Shown here piece after piece: positions 1-7,815 of a stretch of 21,747 bases of DNA. Where the stretch lies: the NCBI GenBank assembly GCA_902549785.1, contig CACCWT010000011.1, forward strand, positions 1 through 21,747, read 5' to 3'. The notes beneath the pieces are model-generated. The model searched no databases. It was given only the letters and a program-made list of their open reading frames with translations, and was not told the DNA's origin. The first letter of the stretch is position 1; every line of letters starts with the position of its first letter. The position numbers and the translations under genes are program-made. Origin of the DNA: an uncultured Pelagibacteraceae bacterium. GTDB taxonomy: Bacteria > Pseudomonadota > Alphaproteobacteria > Pelagibacterales > Pelagibacteraceae.

Positions 1-8
1 TAATTGTA

Positions 9-37
9 TTGACCGGATCAATAACTGAAGATATACA
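9..37 (+). promoter_or_regulatory. Probable sigma70 promoter of rpsT
   Basis: A TTGACC hexamer at 9-14 is followed after exactly 17 nt by TATACA at 32-37. The -35 matches consensus at 5 of 6 positions; the -10 matches at 4 of 6. Transcription would begin near 43-46, right at the rpsT ATG at 47, so the mRNA would have almost no leader. No Shine-Dalgarno sequence lies before the ATG, which agrees with that. Promoter hexamers arise by chance in AT-rich DNA, but TTGACC is comparatively GC-containing, which makes this one more credible. Confidence 0.45.
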
Positions 38-46
38 CTCACGCTT

Positions 47-307
47 ATGGCGAATACGAAATCAGCAATTAAACAAACTAGAAAAATTAAGAGGCAAACA
101 GCTGTTAATAGATCTAGAAAGAGTCGTTATAAAAGTGCATTGAAAAAAATGAACTCTATAATTGAAAAAAAGGATAAAAAAGAAGCTTTGGCTTTTCTAC
201 CGAAGCTAAATTCGGAATTGATGTCAATTGCAAAAACAGGAATCATCAAAAGACAAAACGCCTCAAGAAACGTATCCAGAATTACAAAAAAAATTAATTC
301 TCTCTAA
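47..307 (+). CDS. rpsT: 30S ribosomal protein S20
   Basis: This is the primary 16S rRNA-binding protein S20 of the small ribosomal subunit, acting in the cytoplasm. The 86-residue product has the usual S20 length and opens with the typical MANTKSAIKQTRK start, followed by a basic helical body with many Lys and Arg and the late Lys-rich part (about residues 65-86, with KRQNASRNVSR) that forms the long rRNA-contacting helices. The ATG at 47 is the only sensible start and gives the expected N-terminus. rpsT directly upstream of dnaA on the same strand is a recurring alphaproteobacterial arrangement. A good promoter-like element ends only about 9 nt before the start codon, so the message may be nearly leaderless. 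Identification is firm; the leaderless reading is inference. Confidence 0.97.
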   Translation: MANTKSAIKQTRKIKRQTAVNRSRKSRYKSALKKMNSIIEKKDKKEALAFLPKLNSELMSIAKTGIIKRQNASRNVSRITKKINSL

Positions 308-574
308 CAACCTGCAATAAGTAAAAAATTTTCAATATACAACTTAAACGTACAATCTATTACTAAATAACTACATCTAAAAGTTTTGTCTAAAAAATTA
401 CTAGATATAGATTAAGTAAAATTTTAATTCTGAATTACCTACCACAATAGGTTGCAAAAAAAAATTATAAAAAATTCAATCTAAAATTTATTCAATCAGA
501 AATTTTATTTATTTTTCTTTCTATAAATAAATTTATTGCAAAAAATTTTCATAAGTCTTAAGTGGAATTCCCTC
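308..574 (+). other. rpsT-dnaA intergenic leader, no gene seen
   Basis: This 267-bp AT-rich spacer presumably contains the dnaA promoter, but I cannot pick a convincing -35/-10 pair. I see no DnaA box (TTATCCACA or close variants) on either strand, so there is no sign of an adjacent oriC or of classical DnaA autoregulation. A weak AT-only hairpin is possible, with arms at 500-512 and 523-534 (one bulged base), just upstream of the dnaA start; such structures are expected by chance at this base composition. No ORF with coding character was found. Confidence 0.6.
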
Positions 575-1981
575 ATGAAAAATAATTTACAAAATAATAA
601 ATCACTAGAAAAGAAAATTGATTGGCAAAATATTAAAAAAGAATTAAGAGAAAAGTTTGGGAACGATATTTTTGAGAGCTGGATAAAAAAAATTGAACTA
701 GTTGATGAATTTCACAATTATATATTATTTTCAGTTTCAACAAGGTTTATAAGAGATTGGATAGTATCGAGATATTTAGACCAAATATTACATACAATAA
801 AAGAATATAAAAAAGACTTGGTAAGGATCGAATTTATTATTAAAAACAACCAAGAAATAGAAAGTAGTAACCTAGATTTAGAAACTGAAAGTTCTATTAA
901 AGATAATGTTTCGTTTATAAAAGATTCTTATCTTCAATATAATAGAATAGATCCTAACAAAAATTTTGAAAATTTTATAACAGGAGGCAATAACAAATTA
1001 GCTTTTGAGGCATCGAAAAAAGTTTCAAAAGATATAGCTCACTACAATCCATTATATTTATATGGTGGTGTAGGGATGGGTAAAACGCATTTACTAAATG
1101 CAATTGGTTTAGAATTGAAAGAAAAGAATAAAGTTATGTTTATATCAGCAGAAAGATTTATGTATCAATTTGTTAAATCCATAAAGTCAAATGATATGGT
1201 AAAATTTAAAGAGTACTTTAGAAATACTGATATTTTATTAATCGATGATATTCAATTCATGAATGGTAAGGAAGCAATGCAAGAGGAATTCTTTCATACA
1301 TTCAATGCTTTATTAGACAAAAATTCACAAATAATAATCTCAGCAGATCGCCCACCGAATAAATTAACCAGGATACAGGAAAGAATAAAATCCAGATTTT
1401 CTGGAGGTTTAGTTGTAGATATTCAAAATCCTGATTATGAACTTAGATATAAAATTATTAAATCTAAAACTGAAGAGTTAAAATTATCTTACCCAAATCA
1501 AGTTATTATCTCTGAGGAAATTCAAAAATTTATAAGTACTGAAATTAAAACTAGCATTAGGGAATTAGTTGGAGCATTAAATAGAATTGTTTCATTTACC
1601 AGGATTTACAACAAAGTTCCAAGCCTATCTGAGGTAAAAATAGTTTTAAAAGATTTACTTAATCTTACTGAAAATAAAGTTGATATTGACACAATTCAAA
1701 CAATAGTCTGTAAATTTTATAAGATTAGTAAAAATGAGATGCTTTCTCCCAGAAGATCAAGATATCTTGTAAGACCAAGACAGACTGCAATTTATCTGGC
1801 AAAAATGTTAACATCTAAATCCCTACCAGAAATAGGGAGATCTTTTTCCAACAGAGATCATACAACTGTAATTCACTCAGTTAAAACTATCGAGAGATTA
1901 AGAAAAGAGGATAGTGAGTTAAATATTAATATTGATAGTTTAAAAAGTAAGATTTTGTATAATAAAGAAAATGAAGTTTAG
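575..1981 (+). CDS. dnaA: Chromosomal replication initiator protein DnaA
   Basis: DnaA is the AAA+ ATPase that binds DnaA boxes and opens the replication origin. From the ATG at 575 the protein has 468 residues, normal for the family. Domain I covers about 15-85, then a short acidic linker, then the AAA+ core with Walker A GGVGMGKT at 164-171, Walker B LLIDDIQF at 221-228 and a sensor/arginine-finger stretch near 265-275. Domain IV carries the DNA-binding signature, including GRSFSNRDHTTVIHS beginning at 421. A TTG 39 nt upstream (536) is in frame, but it adds residues unlike DnaA, so the ATG is preferred. The gene overlaps dnaN by 11 nt, implying coupled translation and one operon. Identification is certain; the start is likely. 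Confidence 0.97.
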   Translation: MKNNLQNNKSLEKKIDWQNIKKELREKFGNDIFESWIKKIELVDEFHNYILFSVSTRFIRDWIVSRYLDQILHTIKEYKKDLVRIEFIIKNNQEIESSNLDLETESSIKDNVSFIKDSYLQYNRIDPNKNFENFITGGNNKLAFEASKKVSKDIAHYNPLYLYGGVGMGKTHLLNAIGLELKEKNKVMFISAERFMYQFVKSIKSNDMVKFKEYFRNTDILLIDDIQFMNGKEAMQEEFFHTFNALLDKNSQIIISADRPPNKLTRIQERIKSRFSGGLVVDIQNPDYELRYKIIKSKTEELKLSYPNQVIISEEIQKFISTEIKTSIRELVGALNRIVSFTRIYNKVPSLSEVKIVLKDLLNLTENKVDIDTIQTIVCKFYKISKNEMLSPRRSRYLVRPRQTAIYLAKMLTSKSLPEIGRSFSNRDHTTVIHSVKTIERLRKEDSELNINIDSLKSKILYNKENEV

Positions 1982-3083
1982 TTTAAATCAACAAGACCTT
2001 CAAAAATCTTTAAATTATTGTCAAGGTGTAATTGAAAAAAGAAGTACGTTGCCGATACTTTCAAATGTATTATTGGATGTAAGTAATGGAAAACTAACAA
2101 TTACAGCTACTGATCTTGATTTAATTTTTATTCATCAAATTCCAAACGTTGAAATATTAGAGGAGGGCAAAACTACTTCATCCTCATCAATAATGTATGA
2201 CATTGTTAGAAAGTTTTCATCTGGAAGCAAAATAAACTTTTCTAATCTTAGCGAAAATAAATTACATTTAGAGTCTGATAAATCCGTTTTTAATTTAAAT
2301 TGTATCAGCGCTTCTGAGTTTCCATTAACAGATGAAAATTTTAATGAAAATGAGTTTTCAATTAAATCAAAAGATTTATTAAAACTATTAAATAAATGTA
2401 AATTTTCAGTATCTAATGATGAAACAAGACATTATTTAAGCGGAATTTTTTTTCATCAGACAGAAGTTGAGGATAAAAATTTTTTAACAGCAGCAGCTAC
2501 AGATAGTCATAGAATGTCTATTTCAAAAATTAGACTTGAAAACAAAGTTCAATTTGATCAAATAATTCTACCGAAGAAGACTATTTTTCAGCTTTGTTCA
2601 TTACTAGAGGATTATGAAGGTGATGTTAAAATATCAAATATTAAATCAAAAATTAAATTTGAAATTAATAATAGCATATTGATATCAAAACTTATTGATG
2701 GAAAATTTCCAAACTATGTTCAGGTAATACCTAAAGAAAACCAAAAAAAATTAGAAATTAATCTAAAATCATTTTTAAATTCAGTAGATAGAGTTGCATC
2801 CGTTTCATTAGATAAAAAGGATGGTGTTAAGTTTAATCTTTCAAAAGACAATCTTGATCTTTCTGTTAACAATACAAATAGTGGTGATGGTAAAGAAAGT
2901 TTAAATGTTAAGTTTGATCATGAGTTAGATATAAGCTTTAATTCTAGGTACTTAATTGATGTCGCATCCCAACTTGATGGAGATAACATTGAAATTTATT
3001 TAAAAGATACTGGTTCGCCAGCTTTAATTAGAGATCCAGCTGATTATGACAGTATCTATGTTGTAATGCCTATGAAGGGTTAA
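1971..3083 (+). CDS. dnaN: DNA polymerase III beta subunit (sliding clamp)
   Basis: The product is the ring-shaped dimeric processivity clamp that tethers polymerase III and other DNA-handling proteins to DNA. At 370 residues it matches the family. The N-terminus (MKFSLNQQDLQKSLNYCQGV, then EKRSTLPILSN) and the C-terminal VVMPMKG ending are typical of DnaN, with three repeated clamp domains of about 120 residues between them. The ATG at 1971 lies inside the last codons of dnaA (11-nt overlap), so expression is probably coupled to dnaA. Its TAA shares the four-base TTAA with the stop of the convergent plsC gene, leaving no room for a separate terminator. Nothing suggests truncation. Confidence 0.97.
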   Translation: MKFSLNQQDLQKSLNYCQGVIEKRSTLPILSNVLLDVSNGKLTITATDLDLIFIHQIPNVEILEEGKTTSSSSIMYDIVRKFSSGSKINFSNLSENKLHLESDKSVFNLNCISASEFPLTDENFNENEFSIKSKDLLKLLNKCKFSVSNDETRHYLSGIFFHQTEVEDKNFLTAAATDSHRMSISKIRLENKVQFDQIILPKKTIFQLCSLLEDYEGDVKISNIKSKIKFEINNSILISKLIDGKFPNYVQVIPKENQKKLEINLKSFLNSVDRVASVSLDKKDGVKFNLSKDNLDLSVNNTNSGDGKESLNVKFDHELDISFNSRYLIDVASQLDGDNIEIYLKDTGSPALIRDPADYDSIYVVMPMKG

Positions 3084-3781
3084 TTCATCAAATTTAATTC
3101 ACTGTATATTTTATTTTCTAAATAACTTGTAAAATCTGTTGAGTTCATTCCAGGCTTTACTGCTGGAAGAATTGATACTATTATTGTTTTTTTTAAAGCT
3201 AATTTACCATTTTTTGGCCAGACGTTTCCAGAGTTTATAGCTACAGGCTGACAATTTATTTTTAATTCATCATAAATTCTTCCAACACCCTTTTTAAAAG
3301 GTACTCTTTCTTCTGGCAAAACTCTTGTTCCTTGTGGAAATATAATTAAAGGTCTCTCAGATATTTTTACAGAATTCTTTATTTTATCAATTAGACCTAA
3401 ATTATCCTTGCTAATTTTATTTCTATTAATCGATAGTGAGCCTATTTTTTTTAAATACCATCCAAATATAGGTATTTTAATTAACTCATATTTTAAAATA
3501 AATATTGGAGAATTAAAAATAGTCTGTAAGTAGAAAGTCTCAAACATTGATTGGTGTGAGCAAGCAATAAAAAATTTTTCATTTTTAATTATATTATCTT
3601 TCCCTCTTACAATTATTTTGGTTTGTAAAATAATTTGAAGGCATAGTGCAGCCCACCTTCCCATAATTTTTCCACCAAACAAAACTACTTTGTTAGGCAT
3701 TATTAAAGATGGAAGAAATATTATTGAAATTAGAGATATACCTAGAAAGAAAAAAAATAAAAATAGAAATTTTCTTATCAT
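3080..3781 (-). CDS. plsC: 1-acyl-sn-glycerol-3-phosphate acyltransferase
   Basis: This is likely the membrane-bound enzyme that acylates lysophosphatidic acid to phosphatidic acid, the second acylation of phospholipid synthesis. The 233-residue product starts with a very hydrophobic segment (about residues 4-28, membrane anchor). It carries the acyltransferase motif I as HQSMFE (H76 to E81) and motif III as FPQGTR (about 148-153). The family textbook forms are HX4D and FPEGTR; HX4E with QGTR is a variant I associate with proteobacterial PlsC-like proteins, so this need not mean loss of activity. The in-frame TTG at 3790 would add three residues; the ATG at 3781 is preferred although neither has a clear ribosome site. 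It follows lysA by 12 nt and is probably the last gene of the argH operon. Confidence 0.88.
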   Translation of the reverse strand: MIRKFLFLFFFFLGISLISIIFLPSLIMPNKVVLFGGKIMGRWAALCLQIILQTKIIVRGKDNIIKNEKFFIACSHQSMFETFYLQTIFNSPIFILKYELIKIPIFGWYLKKIGSLSINRNKISKDNLGLIDKIKNSVKISERPLIIFPQGTRVLPEERVPFKKGVGRIYDELKINCQPVAINSGNVWPKNGKLALKKTIIVSILPAVKPGMNSTDFTSYLENKIYSELNLMN

Positions 3782-3793
3782 TTTTGTCAAAAA

Positions 3794-5008
3794 CTAAATT
3801 ATATCTTGAAGTTTTTGTCTTTTTTTAATTATGTTTATTTTTGTACCCTTGATTAATATTTCAGCAGGTTTAGGTCTAATGTTATAATTTGAAGCTAAAG
3901 ATGAGCCATATGCTCCTACGTCACAAATAATAATATAATCTTTCTCATTCAATTTTTGAAATTTATTTGTAGTTAAGAATTTATCTGTAGTTTCACATAT
4001 AGGGCCAACAAAATCATAGATTTTGTTAATCATTTTATTAGTTTTTTTTAATGGGATAATTTTATGTTCAGCTCCATACAATGCAGGTCTCATAAAATCA
4101 TTCATAGCTGCATCTACAATAATAAAGTCTTTTTTAGAATTTTCTTTTATATAAATAATTTTTGAAATTAATATTGCAGTATCACCTATAATTGATCTTC
4201 CAGGTTCAAAAATAATTTTTGAATCATACTTTTTTAAAAATTTTTTAATAATTTGATTATATTTTCTATAATTAAACTTCTTGTTATCCTTGTTATAATC
4301 AATACCCATGCCACCACCAAGATCTATATACTCAAAATTTAAGTTAATTTTTTTTATCAATTTATCTAAAACATTAAGCATTTTTTGGTAAGGTTTATAA
4401 TCTAGAATTTGACTTCCAATATGAACGCTTAAACATTTTAGATTTAAAAATTTTGAACTTTTTACGTATTTTGAAATTTCAATAAATGTCTTCTCATTAA
4501 CACCAAATTTATTTTCTTTTTTACCAGTTGAGATTTGTTTAATTGTTTGTGCATCTGTATTTGGATTTAATCTAATTCCAATATCCACTTTTTTATTTTT
4601 AGATTTAGCTATACTTTCAATTTCTAATATTTCACTTTTTGACTCACAATTAATTAACAAAATATTTTTATCAATTGCATAAATTAATTCTGGTCTAGTT
4701 TTACCCACTCCAGAAAAAACAATTTTTTTTGAATTTATTCCAGCTTTAAGAGCAATCATCAATTCACCTTTAGAAACAACATCAGCTCCCAATCCGCTTC
4801 GATTAATTAGTTTAAGTATCTCTAGATTACAGTTTGACTTTGTTGAAAAACATATGATTGGAGAAAACGATTTAAAACTTCTTTTAAAGTTAATTATATT
4901 TTCCTTAATTTTTTTCTCCGAATAGCAAAAAATTGGCGTTTCAAATTTTTTAATTACTTTAGTGAGTTTGGATCTTTCAACTGTAAAAATATTATTGATA
5001 TATTTCAT
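3794..5008 (-). CDS. lysA: Diaminopimelate decarboxylase
   Basis: LysA is a PLP-dependent fold-III decarboxylase that converts meso-diaminopimelate to L-lysine, the last step of lysine synthesis. The 404-residue form shows the PLP lysine in TKSNCN (K57), HIGSQ at 196-200, the phosphate-binding DLGGGMGI near 229-236, EPGRSI at 268-273 and the partner active-site segment GPICETTD at 335-342 with Cys338. An upstream in-frame ATG at 5032 would add eight residues, but MKYINN at 5008 gives the more family-like N-terminus and reduces the overlap with the preceding lipoprotein gene from 41 to 17 nt. The order argH - small lipoprotein - lysA is widespread in proteobacteria. Function is firm; the start is probable. 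Confidence 0.95.
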   Translation of the reverse strand: MKYINNIFTVERSKLTKVIKKFETPIFCYSEKKIKENIINFKRSFKSFSPIICFSTKSNCNLEILKLINRSGLGADVVSKGELMIALKAGINSKKIVFSGVGKTRPELIYAIDKNILLINCESKSEILEIESIAKSKNKKVDIGIRLNPNTDAQTIKQISTGKKENKFGVNEKTFIEISKYVKSSKFLNLKCLSVHIGSQILDYKPYQKMLNVLDKLIKKINLNFEYIDLGGGMGIDYNKDNKKFNYRKYNQIIKKFLKKYDSKIIFEPGRSIIGDTAILISKIIYIKENSKKDFIIVDAAMNDFMRPALYGAEHKIIPLKKTNKMINKIYDFVGPICETTDKFLTTNKFQKLNEKDYIIICDVGAYGSSLASNYNIRPKPAEILIKGTKINIIKKRQKLQDII

Positions 5009-5156
5009 CTTCTTTTGGTATTTTAAATTCATTATTATAATTATAAAAATTCATAATATTGTAATTTAATGATGCCTCATATTTTGGCTCATTTTTTCTT
5101 CCACATGAAGTTAATAAAATTAGGCACATGGTAATTAAAGTTATTTTTTTAATCAT
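4992..5156 (-). CDS. lptM: Small LptM-like lipoprotein
   Basis: A 54-codon ORF fills the space between argH and lysA. It begins MIKKITLITMCLILLTSC, a short lipoprotein signal with the lipobox LTSC (lipidated Cys18), followed by GRKNEPKYEAS. That matches the C-G-x-K-x-x-P pattern of LptM (YifL), whose gene sits next to lysA/dapF or argH in many proteobacteria. In E. coli LptM assists maturation of the LptD/LptE outer-membrane LPS translocon. The ATG lies 2 nt after the argH stop, with a purine-rich AAGAAGAAA upstream, and the 3' end overlaps lysA by 17 nt, so translation of the three genes is probably coupled. The C-terminal half (Asn/Tyr-rich) resembles nothing I know. The lipoprotein call is strong; the LptM assignment rests on the motif and context. 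Confidence 0.78.
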   Translation of the reverse strand: MIKKITLITMCLILLTSCGRKNEPKYEASLNYNIMNFYNYNNEFKIPKEDEIYQ

Positions 5157-5158
5157 AA

Positions 5159-6547
5159 TTATTTCTTCTTGTAACTTAATATCATTTTCTTAATGTTGTC
5201 GAAAGAAGTTCCACCATAAGAAACTTTAGAATTAACAGATTTTTTTAGTTCAAATATTTTCAGAACATCAGCAGTTAAACCTTTTTCAATTTTATTTATC
5301 TCTTTTATAGTGAGTTCTGCCATTTTTTTTTTATTTTTTTCAGCAAAATTTATGATTTTAGCTGTTTGTAAATAAGCTTTTCTAAATGGATAATTTAATT
5401 CTCTAACCATGTAATCTGCTAAATCAGTTGCTGTAATGTAGCCACTTTCTGCAAGTTCGATCATCCTTTTTTTATCTGGCGAAAAATTTTTAAGTACATC
5501 ATTTAATATAATTAAGGAATTTTTTAACTGATCAAACGATTTAAAAACAATCTCTTTATCATCTTGTAAATCTTTAAAATAAGAAAGGGGCAATCCTTTT
5601 AAAGTTGTAAGCATAGAAAATAGATTTCCAAATATAAAACCTGTTTTGCCTCTCAGGTATTCTAAAGGATCAGGATTTTTTTTTTGAGGCATAATGGATG
5701 ATCCAGTTACAATTTTATCATTCAAATTAATTAGTTTAAAAGCATCTGAATTCCAGATTATAAATTCCTCAGCAATTCTAGAGATATGAACAGCACATGC
5801 AGAGCAAGAATACAGAAAATCAATTACAAAATCCCTATCAGAAACAGTATCAATTGAGTTTTTAGTTGGTCTGTCAAAACCTAATTTTTTTGACGTATAA
5901 AATCTATCAATTTTAAAAGAAGTGCCTGTTAAAGCAGCCGCACCAAGTGGATTTTCATTAAGACTCTCAAAATTATTTTTAAATCTATTTTTATCTCTAT
6001 TAAACATTTCTAAGTAAGCCATTAGATAATGAGCAAATGAAACTGGTTGTGCATTTTTAAGATGTGTGAAACCAGGCATAATTGTTTCAACATTTTTTTC
6101 TGCTTTTTTTAAAATATTTTTAATTGTTATATCTATATTCTTAACAATTTCTTTATTAGCTTTTCTTAACCAAATTTTAAAATCTGTGACTACTTGATCA
6201 TTTCTTGATCTTGCTGTGTGAATATATCCAGCATCCTCTCCAATTAGTTCAAAGAGTCTGTGTTCTATATTCATATGAATATCCTCAAGCTTATCGTCAA
6301 ATACAAATTTTTTTTTTATAATTTCATTCTTAATTCTATTTAAACCCCATACTATTTTATTTTTAATTTTAAAATTTATAATTTTTTGTTTAAACAGCAT
6401 CTCAACATGTACAATTGAAGCTTCAATATCCTCTCTAAATAATCTTTTATCTACTGAAATTGATCCACCAACCTTTTTAAAAAGGTTTTTTGAGACCTTT
6501 TTTATTCTTGTATTCCAAATTGGCTGATTGTTTTTATTTTTACCCAT
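5159..6547 (-). CDS. argH: Argininosuccinate lyase
   Basis: ArgH cleaves argininosuccinate to arginine and fumarate, the final step of arginine synthesis, as a cytoplasmic homotetramer. The 462-residue product is family length. It shows TARSRNDQ at 111-118, GFTHLKNAQP with His162, and the superfamily signature GSSIMPQKKNPDP at 282-294, where Ser283 is the expected catalytic residue in the mobile loop. It is the first gene of the leftward operon argH - lptM-like - lysA - plsC. Its start codon is only 23 bp from that of the divergent tlpA-like gene, so both promoters must fit in that gap and the flanking coding ends. No oddities in the protein. Confidence 0.97.
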   Translation of the reverse strand: MGKNKNNQPIWNTRIKKVSKNLFKKVGGSISVDKRLFREDIEASIVHVEMLFKQKIINFKIKNKIVWGLNRIKNEIIKKKFVFDDKLEDIHMNIEHRLFELIGEDAGYIHTARSRNDQVVTDFKIWLRKANKEIVKNIDITIKNILKKAEKNVETIMPGFTHLKNAQPVSFAHYLMAYLEMFNRDKNRFKNNFESLNENPLGAAALTGTSFKIDRFYTSKKLGFDRPTKNSIDTVSDRDFVIDFLYSCSACAVHISRIAEEFIIWNSDAFKLINLNDKIVTGSSIMPQKKNPDPLEYLRGKTGFIFGNLFSMLTTLKGLPLSYFKDLQDDKEIVFKSFDQLKNSLIILNDVLKNFSPDKKRMIELAESGYITATDLADYMVRELNYPFRKAYLQTAKIINFAEKNKKKMAELTIKEINKIEKGLTADVLKIFELKKSVNSKVSYGGTSFDNIKKMILSYKKK

Positions 6548-6570
6548 GATATTTAATTATTAATAATTGT

Positions 6571-7101
6571 ATGAAAATCATTTTTTTTAATTATCTTATA
6601 ATAATATTTTACTTAATATCATCTAGCGTCTCATATTCAATAGAACGTCCAGAAATTAAGAATCTTATAGTACATAAAGACAAGAAAAAAATTAAAAATA
6701 TAGAATTTATTAAATCTGAAGGCCAAAAAGTAAGTTTAAATAATTATAAATCAAACCCATTAATAATAAATTTCTGGGCTACTTGGTGCGCACCTTGCAA
6801 AAAAGAAATGCCATCTTTAGATAAACTTAAAACCTTAAATGAATTTAAAAATATAAACATAATCCCAATTAATATTGGTGGTGAAAGTTATAAAAAATCT
6901 AAAGAGTTTTTTGACGAAATCAAAATTAAGAATTTAGATATATTCACAGGATCTGGTCCAGAGCTTTCCCAGATATTTAAACTACGAGGATTACCCACAA
7001 CAATTCTAATAGACCAAAATGGTTTTGAGGTTGGAAGAATTGTTGGTTACATTGACTTTAATGATCAGTCTTTACTTGATTGGTTACCAAAAATTTTATG
7101 A
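6571..7101 (+). CDS. TlpA-like periplasmic thiol-disulfide oxidoreductase
   Basis: A thioredoxin-fold protein exported to, or anchored facing, the periplasm. Residues 1-23 form a hydrophobic signal or anchor. The fold follows with the active site WATWCAPCKKEMP (Cys73, Cys76) and the cis-proline loop GLPTTIL (Pro142). The 176-residue length and WCAPC centre fit the TlpA/ResA/DsbE group, which usually reduces protein thiols for cytochrome or Cu-site assembly. In several alphaproteobacteria a tlpA gene sits opposite argH-lysA, as here, which supports TlpA over ResA or CcmG, but I cannot separate the subgroups with certainty. The stop overlaps the start of the downstream esterase (ATGA), so the two are co-translated. 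Confidence 0.85.
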   Translation: MKIIFFNYLIIIFYLISSSVSYSIERPEIKNLIVHKDKKKIKNIEFIKSEGQKVSLNNYKSNPLIINFWATWCAPCKKEMPSLDKLKTLNEFKNINIIPINIGGESYKKSKEFFDEIKIKNLDIFTGSGPELSQIFKLRGLPTTILIDQNGFEVGRIVGYIDFNDQSLLDWLPKIL

Positions 7102-7754
7102 AATTTTCACTAAATACAACAATAATAAAACCAGAGAATAATGAGGAAATTAAAAGTGCTGTAATTTTACTTCATGGATATGGAGGTGATGGTAAAGATA
7201 TCAGCATGTTAACTTTAAACTGGAAAAGATTTTTAAAAAATACAGTTTTTTTATGTCCCGATGCACATGAAGTATGCAGTATTAATCCAGTAGGGTTTCA
7301 ATGGTTTGATTTAAATAATGAAGATCCAGAATATACTCTTCAAGAATCAAAAAAGGCAGAAAATGTTCTCAACAGTTATATTTCAGAAATAAGTAATTAT
7401 TTTAATTTAAAATATTCACAAATTTGTGTTTCTGGTTTCAGTCAAGGATGTATGATGTCAATAAACGTTGGCCTAACATCCGAAAAAGAATTTAGTTGTA
7501 TCGTAGGATTTTCTGGAAGAATTATAAATATGAAGGATCTGTCTCCAAGAATAAAAACTAAAACCGATATTTTAATGATACACGGTGAAAATGACCCAAT
7601 TGTCCCACCAAATAATTTGCTAGAAGCTAAAGATTTTTTTATTAGAAATAAAATTAAAATTGAAACTTTAATGATTAAAAACTGTGATCACCATATACCT
7701 ATGGAAGCTTCGAGTGCGGCATTAAACTTTATAAAAAAAAAAATAATCAGTTAA
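7098..7754 (+). CDS. Phospholipase/carboxylesterase family serine hydrolase
   Basis: A 218-residue alpha/beta hydrolase of the Abhydrolase_2 (phospholipase/carboxylesterase) family, which hydrolyses short acyl esters or lysophospholipids; the true substrate is unknown. It shows the oxyanion-side LLHGYGGDGKD (24-34), the nucleophile elbow GFSQG with Ser115, Asp166 in HGENDPIVP and His198 in CDHHIP, a complete catalytic triad. There is no signal peptide, so it is probably cytoplasmic. The chosen ATG at 7098 overlaps the tlpA stop by four bases (ATGA); an earlier in-frame TTG at 7080 lies within tlpA and adds residues not expected for the family. Confidence 0.87.
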   Translation: MKFSLNTTIIKPENNEEIKSAVILLHGYGGDGKDISMLTLNWKRFLKNTVFLCPDAHEVCSINPVGFQWFDLNNEDPEYTLQESKKAENVLNSYISEISNYFNLKYSQICVSGFSQGCMMSINVGLTSEKEFSCIVGFSGRIINMKDLSPRIKTKTDILMIHGENDPIVPPNNLLEAKDFFIRNKIKIETLMIKNCDHHIPMEASSAALNFIKKKIIS

Positions 7755-7815
7755 TAAATATTTAATATAATATTAGTTTTGTTGATAAAAAATATATTTA
7801 ATATATGTTTTAGGT

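Noticed and set aside
1..8. Possible 3' end of an upstream gene (TAA at 1-3)
   Set aside because: Too few bases are present to assign a frame or product; any of several frames ends here.
434..470. Short ACCTA/TAGGT hairpin followed by an A run upstream of dnaA
   Set aside because: The stem is only 5 bp and the run is A rather than T in the direction of transcription, so it is not a terminator.
536..574. TTG start extending dnaA by 13 residues
   Set aside because: The extension is unlike DnaA N-termini and the ATG at 575 gives a normal-length protein.
5009..5032. Upstream ATG of lysA at 5032
   Set aside because: It adds eight residues not expected in LysA and increases the overlap with the lipoprotein gene to 41 nt.
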